Positions 29,795 through 39,300 of a stretch of DNA of 64,000 nucleotides are shown piece after piece. The position numbers were made by a program, and so were the translations under genes. This stretch comes from Hymenobacter montanus. Lineage in GTDB: Bacteria; Bacteroidota; Bacteroidia; Cytophagales; Hymenobacteraceae. The first letter of the stretch is position 1. Every line of letters begins with the position of its first letter. Under the pieces are notes generated by a model, which saw nothing but the letters and a program-made list of their open reading frames with translations, did no database searches and was not told where the DNA came from. The stretch is from NCBI RefSeq assembly GCF_014699115.1, contig NZ_JACXAD010000009.1:62001-126000 (forward strand), in the 5' to 3' direction.

Positions 29795-30703
29795 ATGGAG
29801 CACATATACAATAACCTGCAGGACTTCTTCCGCTCCATGGGTCTCCCCTTGCAGCAAGATACCGAGCTGACGGTGCACCCCTTGGATGGCCTGCACAGCG
29901 ACCAGCCTATAGAGGCTCCGCTATTTCGCACCAACTATTATTCCTTTCTCCTGATCCGCTCCGGCAAGAGTACCTACGCCATCAACGGGCACGTGTTCGA
30001 CCTCGGGCCTTACTCGTTTTATTTCACCAACCCCGGTCATCTGAAATCTTTCAAAATTGAGGTGCCCCTGGAAGGCTACATGCTCACTTTCTCCGAGATG
30101 TTTATCCGCCAGTATTTTACCAGCGACTTTTATCAACACTTTCCGTTTCTGATTCACGAGACTACGCCCGTAATGCGCCTGGAACAAGGCGACTTCGCCG
30201 GGCTGGAGGTGCTGTTTCAACAAATGGAACAGGAGTATTTGTCGCACTCGCCGTACCGAAACCCGATTCTGGCCAATTACCTCTACATCCTGCTCTACAA
30301 AACCAAGAGCTTGCTCGTCACTTACCAGGCCCTGACCATTAAAACCCAAAACCGCGGGGCCGAAATAGCCCGCGATTTCAAAGGTCTGCTGAAAGCCAAC
30401 TTCAGAAGCTTGTACGAGGGCAAAGCCAGTAAAGTGCTGTCGATAAAGGAATACGCCGATGCCTTACACATGCACCCAAACTATCTGAGCACCGTGGTGA
30501 AGGCCGAAACGGGCAAATCGCCCACCGATTGGATACAGGAGCGGACCCTAGCCGAAGCCCAAACGCTGCTCACCAACTCCACCAAGACCATCACCGAAAT
30601 CACCTTTCAACTGGGTTTTTCGGATACATCGCACTTCGCTAAGTTCTTCAAGCGACACGCGGGCCAGTCGCCGGCCGCATACCGCAAGGCCACTGCGCTT
30701 TGA
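29795..30703 (+). CDS. AraC-family transcriptional regulator
   Basis: The 302-residue protein has an N-terminal cupin-like sensing part (about 40-170, with YAINGHVFDLGPYSFYF). The C-terminal AraC DNA-binding domain follows (about 200-300), with two helix-turn-helix units: YADALHMHPNYLSTVVK and ITEITFQLGFSDTSHFAKF, ending GQSPAAYRK. It lies 127 bases upstream of an aldo/keto reductase in the same direction, the usual layout for AraC regulators of small-molecule oxidoreductases. The effector is unknown. Confidence 0.93.
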   Translation: MEHIYNNLQDFFRSMGLPLQQDTELTVHPLDGLHSDQPIEAPLFRTNYYSFLLIRSGKSTYAINGHVFDLGPYSFYFTNPGHLKSFKIEVPLEGYMLTFSEMFIRQYFTSDFYQHFPFLIHETTPVMRLEQGDFAGLEVLFQQMEQEYLSHSPYRNPILANYLYILLYKTKSLLVTYQALTIKTQNRGAEIARDFKGLLKANFRSLYEGKASKVLSIKEYADALHMHPNYLSTVVKAETGKSPTDWIQERTLAEAQTLLTNSTKTITEITFQLGFSDTSHFAKFFKRHAGQSPAAYRKATAL

Positions 30704-30830
30704 CATATACCCAACTTGCTTAGAGGCATACCGAACCGGGGGTGGTTGGAGGGTGCAATTTTGCTTCGTCAATAAGCGGTAACGCGCCGCCTATACCACA
30801 GCAAGATTTTTACCCCTTTACCATACCACC

Positions 30831-31814
30831 ATGAAAAAGTTAGGTAGCAACGGCCCCGTAGTATCCGACATCGGCTTAGGCTGCATGGGCATGAGCGACT
30901 TTTACGGCACCAAAGCCAGCCGCAACGACGCCGAGAGCGTCGCCACCATCCAAGCCGCCCTTGAGGCGGGCGTGAACTTCCTGAACACGGGGGATTTCTA
31001 CGGCGTGGGGCACAACGAACTGCTGATTTCCCAGGCTCTGAAAGGCCGCAGTGAACAGCCGGTGATCAGCGTCAAGTTTGGCATCCTGCGTACGCCCACG
31101 GGCGGCTTCTCCGGCCTCGACGTGCGCCCGCAGGCGGTCAAGAACTTCGCCGCCTACTCTCTGGCGCGCCTGGGCGTGGAGGCTATCGACATTTACCAGC
31201 CGGCCCGCATCGACCCATCCGTCCCGATTGAGGAAACGGTGGGCGCCATTGCCGATCTGATCAAAGAGGGCAAAGTAAAGTACCTGGGCTTGTCGGAAGC
31301 TTCGCCCGAACTGCTGCGCCGGGCCCACGCCGTGCACCCCGTAACGGCCGTGGAAGTGGAATACTCGCTGGCCACGCGCGTGATTGAGCGCGAGTTGCTC
31401 GCCACGGCGCGCGAACTGGGCGTGGGCGTAGTGGCCTACGGCGTACTGAGCCGAGGCTTGCTTTCCGGCGCCCTGACGGGCGAGTTTGCGCCCACCGATT
31501 TCCGCGCGCACGCTCCACGCTTCACCGGCGAAAACTTCGAGGCCAACCGGAAACGCATTGCTATGCTGCAAGCGCTGGCCAATTCCAAAAACTGCTCACC
31601 GGCGCAGCTGGCCATTGCCTGGGTTCTGCGGCAGGGCGACGACATCCTGTCCCTGGTGGGTACCACCAAGCGCCACCGCCTGGCCGAAAACCTAGCCGCC
31701 ACCCAGGTGCACCTGACGCCCTCCGAGGTGGAACAAATCAGCGAAGCCTTCCCAGAAGGCGCTTTCGAAGGCAGCCGCTACGATGCCAACCACATGCAAG
31801 TCGTGGTAAACTAA
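30831..31814 (+). CDS. Aldo/keto reductase
   Basis: The 327-residue protein is a TIM-barrel NADPH-dependent oxidoreductase with [14 protein letters not shown] at the N-terminus, NTGDFYG (Asp and Tyr of the catalytic tetrad) near 58, VKFG (Lys) near 83, and the C-terminal cofactor segment [15 protein letters not shown]. The usual tetrad His (in YQHR-type motifs) is replaced: the segment reads IYQPARIDP. This variant exists in a subset of the family and may alter the reaction. The gene probably belongs to the adjacent AraC regulator. The substrate is unknown. Confidence 0.92.
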   Translation: MKKLGSNGPVVSDIGLGCMGMSDFYGTKASRNDAESVATIQAALEAGVNFLNTGDFYGVGHNELLISQALKGRSEQPVISVKFGILRTPTGGFSGLDVRPQAVKNFAAYSLARLGVEAIDIYQPARIDPSVPIEETVGAIADLIKEGKVKYLGLSEASPELLRRAHAVHPVTAVEVEYSLATRVIERELLATARELGVGVVAYGVLSRGLLSGALTGEFAPTDFRAHAPRFTGENFEANRKRIAMLQALANSKNCSPAQLAIAWVLRQGDDILSLVGTTKRHRLAENLAATQVHLTPSEVEQISEAFPEGAFEGSRYDANHMQVVVN

Positions 31815-31884
31815 ACCGCTGCTTAGGAAAGAGGCCTTGGCAGGCTCGCCAAGGTGTTCTTTTCTTCTCCGCTTAAGTTTTTGT

Positions 31885-32634
31885 ATGAGACTGTTCAGCA
31901 AAGTGGCCTTGGTAACGGGCAGTTCCAAGGGCATAGGAAAGGCTATTGCCTTGAAGTTAGCCGCCGAAGGTGCCGACGTAATTATCAATTATTCCAGCAG
32001 CCTCGCCGAAGCGCAAGCCGTGGTGGCAGATATCACCACGTTGGGCCGAAAAGCAGTGGCCATTCAGGCTGACATTGCCAAACCCGCTTCCATCGAAAAC
32101 CTGTTCCAACAGGCGTTAGAAGCCTTTGAAAAAATAGACATTGTGGTAGCTAATGCGGGTTATGAGCTAATCGAAATCCCGTTTATGGAATATACTGAAG
32201 AACAATTCGACAAGGCTTTCGATATCAATACAAAAGGCACGTTTTTCACGATGCAACAAGCAACTAAATACATCAGCGAGGGAGGCCGGATTATTGTTAT
32301 TTCTTCTAATACTACCTTACTCTCCTTGCCGGGGTTCTCTGTGTATGGTGGCAGTAAAATGACGCCCAAATACTTCGTGGAAGTATTGGCGAAAGAGATT
32401 GGCAAACGCGGCGTGACCGTCAACAGTGTTATTCCGGGTGTAACAGTTAGCGCCGGCGTATTCACCAACACCTCCACCACCGACCATTACCTCGGCTACA
32501 TTCAAAGCCAAACGCCACTCAACCGTTTGGGGCAGCCGGGAGATATCGCTCAAGCGGTAGCCTTCCTGGCCAGCAGGGAAGCTTCGTTTATCACGGGGCA
32601 GCACTTGGTAGTCGATGGGGGCAATTCTATTTAA
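31885..32634 (+). CDS. Short-chain dehydrogenase/reductase
   Basis: The 249-residue classical SDR has the NAD(P)-binding TGSSKGIGKA at residues 8-17, NAG near 88, the catalytic Ser in VISSNT near 140, and Tyr/Lys in VYGGSK near 155. A C-terminal FLASREASFITGQHLVVDGG completes the fold. The ATG at 31885 is chosen by homology over an upstream in-frame start. It lies 70 bases after the aldo/keto reductase. The best general description is a 3-oxoacyl-ACP-reductase-like or sugar-alcohol dehydrogenase; the substrate cannot be told. Confidence 0.92.
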   Translation: MRLFSKVALVTGSSKGIGKAIALKLAAEGADVIINYSSSLAEAQAVVADITTLGRKAVAIQADIAKPASIENLFQQALEAFEKIDIVVANAGYELIEIPFMEYTEEQFDKAFDINTKGTFFTMQQATKYISEGGRIIVISSNTTLLSLPGFSVYGGSKMTPKYFVEVLAKEIGKRGVTVNSVIPGVTVSAGVFTNTSTTDHYLGYIQSQTPLNRLGQPGDIAQAVAFLASREASFITGQHLVVDGGNSI

Positions 32635-32658
32635 CGTTTCACCTAAAGAACCTACCAC

Positions 32659-33180
32659 ATGAAATGGGCGAAACCAAAATTGCTTACTTGGTTGCTATTG
32701 ACCGTTGGCACATTTGCCAAATGCCAAAGCAGGAAGAAAGTTATAGTAGTAGGCAATAAGGAATATACGATGAATGCTACGCACAAAAATTTATCGAAAA
32801 TAGCTAAGAATCCGTTCTTCACGCAATTCACCAAAGAGCAATTAAAATGGCTTGACGCCCATACTGAAGAGTTTGCGGTGGATCAGAACGAAGAAATTCC
32901 TTTGGAGGATAATGTTTACTGGATTTTGCTGTACGGAGCCTGGGAGGCACAAGCAGATAAAGGCCCGAAAAAAGCCGCTCGTTCGACCGACGAAAGTGGT
33001 AAGTGGTTTGGCAAAATTGATTTCTTGCGAGCAAACCCAGACGTTCGGCTCATCGCCAAGCGAGATTCTTACGTGCTACGAGTTTCGGTAGCGGTGATGG
33101 AGCAAATGCAGCAGTTGGGATATCCGGTTCGAGAGCAGCTCGCGGCGGGAATAAGTGAGCATCGCGCCAATTTTCAATAA
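32659..33180 (+). CDS. AT-rich protein with a possible cyclic-nucleotide-binding-like fold
   Basis: The 173-residue protein begins with a hydrophobic N-terminus (LLTWLLLTVGTFAKC) that could be a signal or lipoprotein peptide. An internal ATG at 32770 would give a cytosolic 136-residue form. The rest (NPFFTQFTKEQLKWLDAHTE, then KWFGKIDFLRANPDVRLIAK) loosely recalls the beta-roll of CRP/Fnr effector domains, but no phosphate-binding cassette or helix-turn-helix follows. I consider it unassigned. Base composition is clearly lower in GC than in the SDR before it. Confidence 0.6.
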   Translation: MKWAKPKLLTWLLLTVGTFAKCQSRKKVIVVGNKEYTMNATHKNLSKIAKNPFFTQFTKEQLKWLDAHTEEFAVDQNEEIPLEDNVYWILLYGAWEAQADKGPKKAARSTDESGKWFGKIDFLRANPDVRLIAKRDSYVLRVSVAVMEQMQQLGYPVREQLAAGISEHRANFQ

Positions 33181-33220
33181 CTCTTTTCTTGGCCCGACCG
33201 GAGAGAACAATACCCCTAAA

Positions 33221-33734
33221 ATGAAGACCATGAAACTGCTGCTGATATTTTTTTACCATCCTCATTAGCAGTCAAACTATTCTCGCTCAACCCAAAAAAG
33301 CAATGAACGACACGAAATACTCAAACAGCCATGCTGAACTGATGGCCGATTATTTGACGCTATTTTCCACTATGCGGTTTGATGAGTGGACTGCGAAGCT
33401 GTGGCATCCGCAGGGCAAATATATTTTGGCCTATCCTTCGAACGGTTTTCCAACTATTATCGCTAACAATCGTGAGCAGTTGTTAAACAGTATGAAGAAT
33501 ATTGGTTCATCGGTATCAAAGATTGATGCCAAAAATTTAACTGTAACCCCAAGTACTGATCAAGATTTATTCTTCGCCACCTACGAAATAGAAATAAAAC
33601 ACAAGAGTGGCGTTTATAAAAATAATATTATGTATAAGATTCGGCTACAAGATAATTTGATTGTCGAACTAACCGAATACTATGACCGAGTAAAGCACGA
33701 AGATTTTTTACGCGCAATTGGGTTTCTGAAATAA
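33221..33734 (+). pseudogene. SnoaL/NTF2-like secreted protein with a frameshift in the signal peptide
   Basis: The 143-residue open frame from the ATG at 33303 encodes an NTF2/SnoaL-like small domain (ADYLTLFSTMRFDEWTAKLW and a C-terminal YDRVKHEDFLRAIGF). Just upstream, MKTMKLLLIFF is read in another frame from 33221. Removing one T from the seven-T run at 33248-33254 joins it to TILISSQTILAQPKKAMND, a complete signal peptide. The gene therefore appears to be a secreted protein with a +1 indel. It could still give a cytosolic product from 33303 or be corrected by slippage on the T-run. AT-rich like its neighbour. Confidence 0.65.
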
Positions 33735-33811
33735 CTAAATTATCAAATCGGTACTATTCATCGACAACTTTGATGCTATAGAGCATCGGGAAGAACACTA
33801 AGCACATCCAC

Positions 33812-34396
33812 GTGGAAATGAACAGAGTCGTCTTATCACACGCGTGTCCGGCCACTCCCGAAACGGCTTGGTACCCTTACATCCGGCAGAAACTGACGCA
33901 AAAAGGGTTTGAAATGGAGATTCCACAGTTACCCGACCCGGAGCACTCACGGCTACAGTCCTGGCAAAATGCGTTTGCTCCGATAGCGGATGAAGCGCCC
34001 GCGAATACGGTGCTGATCGGGCACAGTCTAGGCTGTATCAACGTACTCCGCTACCTGGAGCAGTACGAAGGAGCGGACAAATTCCCGCTGGTGATTCTGG
34101 TAGCTCCGCCGGCCTTTGATCTGGGCTACCCAAACTTGGCGGATTTCTTTGCCACGCCGCTTGACTTCAGCGGATTGAAGCAAAAGGCCGAAAAAGTGGT
34201 AGTGCTCGTAACGCCCACCGACCGCGTCTTGCAACCCGAGCCTGTGCAGCACGGCTTGAAGTACGTGCAAGAAGCCGGCGCTAAACTTATCGTCTTGGCT
34301 GAAGGCGGGCATTTTGCACCTTTCGACAATGTCACGGAGCTGAAGGAGATAGTAGAGGAAATCGGCCTGGCAACTCGGGCAGCAACACTTCAGTAA
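33812..34396 (+). CDS. Alpha/beta hydrolase of the RBBP9/YdeN family
   Basis: The 194-residue serine-hydrolase-like protein has the nucleophile elbow GHSLG near residue 70, an acidic residue in TPTDRVLQPEP near 132, and the catalytic His in GGHFAPFD near 169, so the triad is complete. Size and motifs fit the DUF1234/RBBP9 group, whose substrates are largely unknown. Starts at 33812 or two codons later are equally possible. It is the last intact gene of the accessory block. Confidence 0.85.
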   Translation: MEMNRVVLSHACPATPETAWYPYIRQKLTQKGFEMEIPQLPDPEHSRLQSWQNAFAPIADEAPANTVLIGHSLGCINVLRYLEQYEGADKFPLVILVAPPAFDLGYPNLADFFATPLDFSGLKQKAEKVVVLVTPTDRVLQPEPVQHGLKYVQEAGAKLIVLAEGGHFAPFDNVTELKEIVEEIGLATRAATLQ

Positions 34397-34467
34397 GGGC
34401 CGTTTTTACGATAAAAGCTACGGTGCTTTTTGGTTAAGTTAGGCTGTGGCAAATTCGCCAATAAGCG

Positions 34468-34718
34468 TAGTTAGTACGACGGATTCTGCATCAGCGTGGG
34501 GTTCACGTTGGTTTCGCGTTGCGGGATGGGCAACACTAAGCGGGGGCGGCTGGCCATTACTTCCCAAACCGCGGGGCGAGTACCAATTGGGGGCTGATAG
34601 GGCGCAATTATCGGAGATTAGTGCGGCGGATGTCATGGATGTAGCAGCCCTCAAAAGCAAGCTCCAATTGACGCCCGTTGAGGACGTCATCCAGCGTAAG
34701 GGAAGTGAGCAGAGAGGG
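34468..34718 (-). pseudogene. C-terminal remnant of a SusD/RagB gene
   Basis: On the minus strand a frame near 34600-34718 reads LTLDDVLNGRQLELAFEGC and IHDIRR, matching the C-terminal helix of SusD proteins. After a frame change it ends RPRLVLPIPQRETNVNPTL and MQNPSY with a stop at about 34470. The intact SusD nearby ends in almost the same way (RLVLPIPQRERDVNPNL). The first 80% of the gene is absent and a frameshift is present. Confidence 0.75.
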
Positions 34719-34847
34719 GCTTAGCGACCGGCTGCTGCAGTACGAGAGCATCAAGCCTAACCAAGCCATCGCCACCTCGCCCAACGCCAAGGTCATCATC
34801 ATGGGGTGCGCGGCAACGGGCCGCAGCTGTTACTGGGCGATAAGTAG
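34719..34847 (+). pseudogene. Degenerate second copy of the 3' end of the SPFH gene
   Basis: This segment aligns base for base with 29277-29405, the last 43 codons of the SPFH gene including the stop. There are about ten substitutions, mostly at third codon positions, and a net loss of four bases near 34806 that shifts the frame. It has no 5' part. It lies in the same orientation 5.3 kb downstream of the parent, so it is either a displaced end of the original gene or a relic of a paralogue. Confidence 0.8.
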
Positions 34848-34868
34848 CTGACTAACAACCTACATAGT

Positions 34869-34911
34869 GCATAAAAAACGCCTGACAACTGTTGCCAGGC
34901 GTTTTTTATGC
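34869..34911 (-). terminator. Terminator after the first SusD gene
   Basis: A near-perfect palindrome pairs GCATAAAAAACGCCTG with CAGGCGTTTTTTATGC around an 11-base loop. On the minus strand the GC stem is followed by six T. It lies 24 bases past the SusD stop and could work in both directions. Confidence 0.85.
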
Positions 34912-34934
34912 ACCAGGGATTAGAATTACTGGCT

Positions 34935-36263
34935 CTACAAATAGCCCGGATTCTGCACCAGATTGGGGTTCACATCGCGCTCGCGCTGCGGAATGGGCAG
35001 TACCAACCTCGGTGAATTGTAGGGCAACGATCCGACGTTCTCTTTCAGCCGCTTGGCGTCGTGGATCCGAAAGCCTTCGAAGGCCAGCTCCAAACGCCGT
35101 TCAGCCAGAACATTGGTCAGGTTTACTGTGGTGAGGGCGGGAGCACCGGCTCGGTTACGCACGGTATTCACATCGCTCAGGGGCGTAGCACCCTCCTCAG
35201 TTTCCAGCCGAGCGTTGCACTCGGCGCGAATAAGGTGCATCTCGGCTGAACGAATGACCTTGATGTTGCCGTATTGCTGCTCGTATTTCAGCGTGTAGGT
35301 TTTGTCTTTAAAAAGTTTCCCCCGCTCGTCATTCGCGTCGTATACCTTAATAAAGCTGGTGTCGACTTCGATGTCGCCCCGCTGGGAGCTTGAATAATAC
35401 GTGTTCAAATCGTTGAGCCCATCCTGAGCAGTGATTTGAATGGCAAATATGTCTTCGGAAGTGTTAGTCGTCGTGGCAAACTCATCCTTGAAAGAGGGTA
35501 CCAGCGGATAACGGTTGCCCGCAAGGGCGTCGGAGGCGGCATCACGGGCTTCGGCGTAGCGGCCCTGCTGCAGGTAAACCCGCGCCAGCATAGCCGAGGC
35601 CGCCCCTTTAGTTGCAAAAAAACCGTTGCTGGCCGGAAGCTTGGCTTTAGCAATGGTAAGATCCGAAAGGACTTGAGCGTACACTTCCGATACCGTATTG
35701 CGGCTTACCTGCGAAGCGGCATCGATCCGGACCGTTGGTGCGAACACCAGCGGCACTCCCAGATTGGTTTGGGGGTTCCCATCGGACCAATCGCGGCCAA
35801 ACAGGCGCACCAGCTCAAAATACAAGGCTGCGCGGATAAACCGGGCCTCCCCCTCTACCCGGTCTTTGCGCACGGCCACCACCTTGTCGAGGTTAGCTAA
35901 CACGTTATTGGTCGTGTTGATAGCCTGATAGGAATCCGTCCAGGTACCTGCCGAGAATGTATTATTTACCAGCGTCGTTTTCTGGATAAATTCCCGGGGC
36001 TGAACAGCCGTACCAACGAAGGCAATTTCCCCGTTAGCCCCCAGTAGGTCAGCAATAAACTGAATGTAGCCGCCGTACACCCGGTTACCACTCATGAGGC
36101 TGTAAGAGCCAATCAGGGCCGCCTCCACGTCGGCCGAAGTCAGCAAGGCTTTCTCCGTCAGCACATAGTCCACTGGCTCGACATCGAGCTTGCTGTTGCA
36201 GCCAGCCAATGGACCAGCGGCCAGCACCACCGCGAGTGCCAGGTATTGCAATGTTTTTTTCAT
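34935..36263 (-). CDS. SusD/RagB-family outer-membrane nutrient-binding lipoprotein
   Basis: SusD-like lipoproteins cap the SusC channel on the cell surface and bind the substrate. The 442-residue protein starts MKKTLQYLALAVVLAAGPLAG and then has the lipobox Cys near residue 22 followed by an Asn/Ser/Lys sequence. TPR-like helices and the typical C-terminus RLELAFEGFRIHDAKRL...RLVLPIPQRERDVNPNL follow. The ATG at 36263 gives a proper signal peptide; the longer frame does not. It follows SusC by 55 bases. No glycoside hydrolase or regulator is adjacent, so the substrate is not indicated. Confidence 0.93.
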   Translation of the reverse strand: MKKTLQYLALAVVLAAGPLAGCNSKLDVEPVDYVLTEKALLTSADVEAALIGSYSLMSGNRVYGGYIQFIADLLGANGEIAFVGTAVQPREFIQKTTLVNNTFSAGTWTDSYQAINTTNNVLANLDKVVAVRKDRVEGEARFIRAALYFELVRLFGRDWSDGNPQTNLGVPLVFAPTVRIDAASQVSRNTVSEVYAQVLSDLTIAKAKLPASNGFFATKGAASAMLARVYLQQGRYAEARDAASDALAGNRYPLVPSFKDEFATTTNTSEDIFAIQITAQDGLNDLNTYYSSSQRGDIEVDTSFIKVYDANDERGKLFKDKTYTLKYEQQYGNIKVIRSAEMHLIRAECNARLETEEGATPLSDVNTVRNRAGAPALTTVNLTNVLAERRLELAFEGFRIHDAKRLKENVGSLPYNSPRLVLPIPQRERDVNPNLVQNPGYL

Positions 36264-36318
36264 GATAGTAGAATCGATGGGAAGTAAAAACCAACCGGTG
36301 TGCACCTAGTCGTTGGCT

Positions 36319-39300
36319 TTAAAAAGAGATGTTGACCCCAAACGTGTACGTTTTGGCTTGCGGGGCCGAGTAGAAGTCGGTGCCTTGCGAAATGTTACCC
36401 GTGTTCACGTCACTGGCCAGGTAGTCCGCATTCACTTCCGGATCCCACCCTTTATAGTTCGTAAAGGTGAGCAGGTTGACGGCGCTCAGGTAGAGCCGGG
36501 CCGACTGCAAGTAGACCACCTTCACGAGCGCTGATGGAACGTTGTAGCCCAACGTAACGGTTTTCAGGCGCACGTACGAGCCGTCGGACAGGAAGCGGGA
36601 AGATTCGCCGGCGCCGCCAGTACCAAAATTATTACCCGGCCGGGGAGTGTCGAAAAGGACGGCGCGGGGCACATTGGTAATATCACCGGGTTTCTGCCAC
36701 CGGTTCAGTTGATCGCGGGTTAGGTTGTCGAACCCTCCCGTCGCATTAGCTGATTGATATTTGCCACCGCCATCGTACACGTCGTTTCCGAAAACGCCTT
36801 GGAAGCTAAAGCTAAAATCAATGCCTTTATACCCAAACGTGTTGGTTACCCCACCCGTCCATTTTGGGTTAGGATTCCCAATGAGGACACGCTGCGCATC
36901 GTCGTACTTATTGGTCGTGGCCCGGTTGATCGAGCCATCAGCATTGGTTGTATTAAGATAGTACAACGCATCCCCGTTGGCAGGGTCGACACCGGCATAC
37001 TCCCGACCGTAGAAAGCTCCCAGCGGCTGTCCTTCAATGGCCCGATTGAGTAACCCACCCTCAATCACCTGTCCGTCGAGGTTGGTAACTTTATTGCGGT
37101 TGATGGAGGCATTGACGCTGGTACTCCACGTAAAGTCACCCACGAAATTGCGCGTATTCAGCGCCATTTCGATTCCCCGGTTCTCTAGTTTGCCCAAGTT
37201 GCGAAACTGCCGGACAAAACCCGATGTGCCGGGCACGTTTACGTTCAAGGCTAAATCCCGGGTCTTTTTCTGGTATACGTCTACCTCCCCACTGATGCGG
37301 TTATCCAGGAACCCGAATTCCAGTCCAATGTCGGCCTGAGCCGTGGACTCCCATTTCAGGTCAGGGTTGGCCAATTGGAAAGGACGCTGGCCCGGCACCC
37401 CCGCATAACCCGCGTCGCCGGAATAGAGCCCCCTGGCCGGAAAATCGTCGAACTCCTGATTACCCGTGAGGCCATAACTCACCCGGGGCTTTAAAAAGCT
37501 CAGCACTTGTTGATCTTTCAGGAAAGATTCTTCCGTCACGACCCAACCTAGCGAAGCCGCCGGGAAATAACCATACCGCTTATTCACCCCGAAACGAGAG
37601 GAGCCATCAATCCGGAGGCTGGCACTCACCAGGTACTTATTAGCAAAGGCATAATTGGCCCGGCCAAAATAGGAGAGCAGGGTGTTGCTGGTTTCCCGCG
37701 AAGATCCCGCCGTAATAAGTGCGGAGTTGAAAATCGTTTTATAGTTGTCACTGGGAAACTGCTGACCGGTTACGCTGTTCGACTTTCGTTGACGCGCTTC
37801 GTAGGCCATGCCCACCACTGCCTCAAGGGTGTGGTTCTCATTGAACGTTTTGCGGTAAGTAAAGAAGTTGTTGGTGGTGAAGCGGGCAACCGTGAGGCGG
37901 CGATTAAACCCATCGCCCCGGTTGGGGCCGTTGTTACGGGACGTAACGCGGCCCGCGAACTGGTTCTCTTCTTGGTTAAGCAAGTCCAACCCAAGCTCGC
38001 TACGGAACGTCAAGCCGGGAATAAACTCGTATTGGGCAAACACGTTGCCCAGATTCCGGTACACCGTGGCTATATAGCTCGCGCCAACCCGGCTCAGTAC
38101 GGGATTGTAGTACGTGGGATAGTTCGAGTTAGGGTCGCCCGTGAGGGTGTCCAGGGCGCCGCTTATTTGGTTGGTACGCGGGTCGATGGTGGGGGTAATC
38201 GGAGCCAGCGCCACAATTTGCATGGGTGAGCTGAAGGCGTTGTCGTTCGAAATACGGTTGTTGCGCGTCCGGCTCAAGGTTAGATTCACGCCCAGCGTCA
38301 GTTTGTCACTGGCCTTTTGATCGAGGTTAATCCGGGTAGCCATCTTTTCAAACTTGTTGCCAATCAGAATACCGCTTTGATTGCTGTACAGACCGGAAAC
38401 AAAGAATCGGGTCTTGTCATTCCCCCCGCTTACGTTAAGGTCATACTGCTCGAAAGGGGCCCGCTGAAAGGCTTCATTTTGCCAGTCCGTATTCACGGCA
38501 CCCGTCTTGTAATCGTCGTTACCAGCCGAGTAACGCCGTAAGCGACCTTCCGTGAAAGCTTCTAAATTGGCGTTTTTACCAGCTTCTCGAAAGTACTCTA
38601 CGTATTCGGTCGCATTGAGAAATTTTTTCCGATTCGTCGGCTTACTCAGGCCGGTCTGGTACCCTAACGTGAAACGGGTATCGCCCGCTTTGCCTCGCTT
38701 GGTGGTGATGAGCACCACGCCGTTAGAAGCGCGGGAACCATAAATAGCGGCGGCCGATGCATCTTTCAAAATGCTCATGCTTTCAATATCATTCGGGTTC
38801 AGATCGGCAATGGGATTGGTTGCCGCATCGGTGCCCGACAGGTTTTCCGAAATGATTGGAATGCCATCGACAACGTACAGCGGCTGGTTGCCGCCACTCA
38901 CTGAGCTCGTGCCGCGCACCCGCACCTTGATGCCCTGGCCCAGCTTGCCGCTGCTGTTCTCAATAAATACCCCAGCCGCTTTCCCTTGGATAGCCTGCTC
39001 GAAGCTAGGCACCGGGGCATTCTGCACTTCCCGGCCAGATACCTGGGCGACCGCCCCCGTCAAGCTGGTCTTGGTTTGGGTGCCGTAACCCACCACCACG
39101 GCCTCATTGAGGGCGGTAGCCTCGGCAGCAAGCGTTACGTTAATGGTGGTTTGGTTGCCTACTGCGACGGTTTGCGTCGCGTAACCCACCGAGCTGATCA
39201 CCAGGGTGGCATTAGGCTGTACCGAGAGGCTGAAAGCACCCTCAGCATTGGTGCTGACGCCGTTGGTCGTACCGCGCTCCAGCACCGTAGCCCCCGGCAA

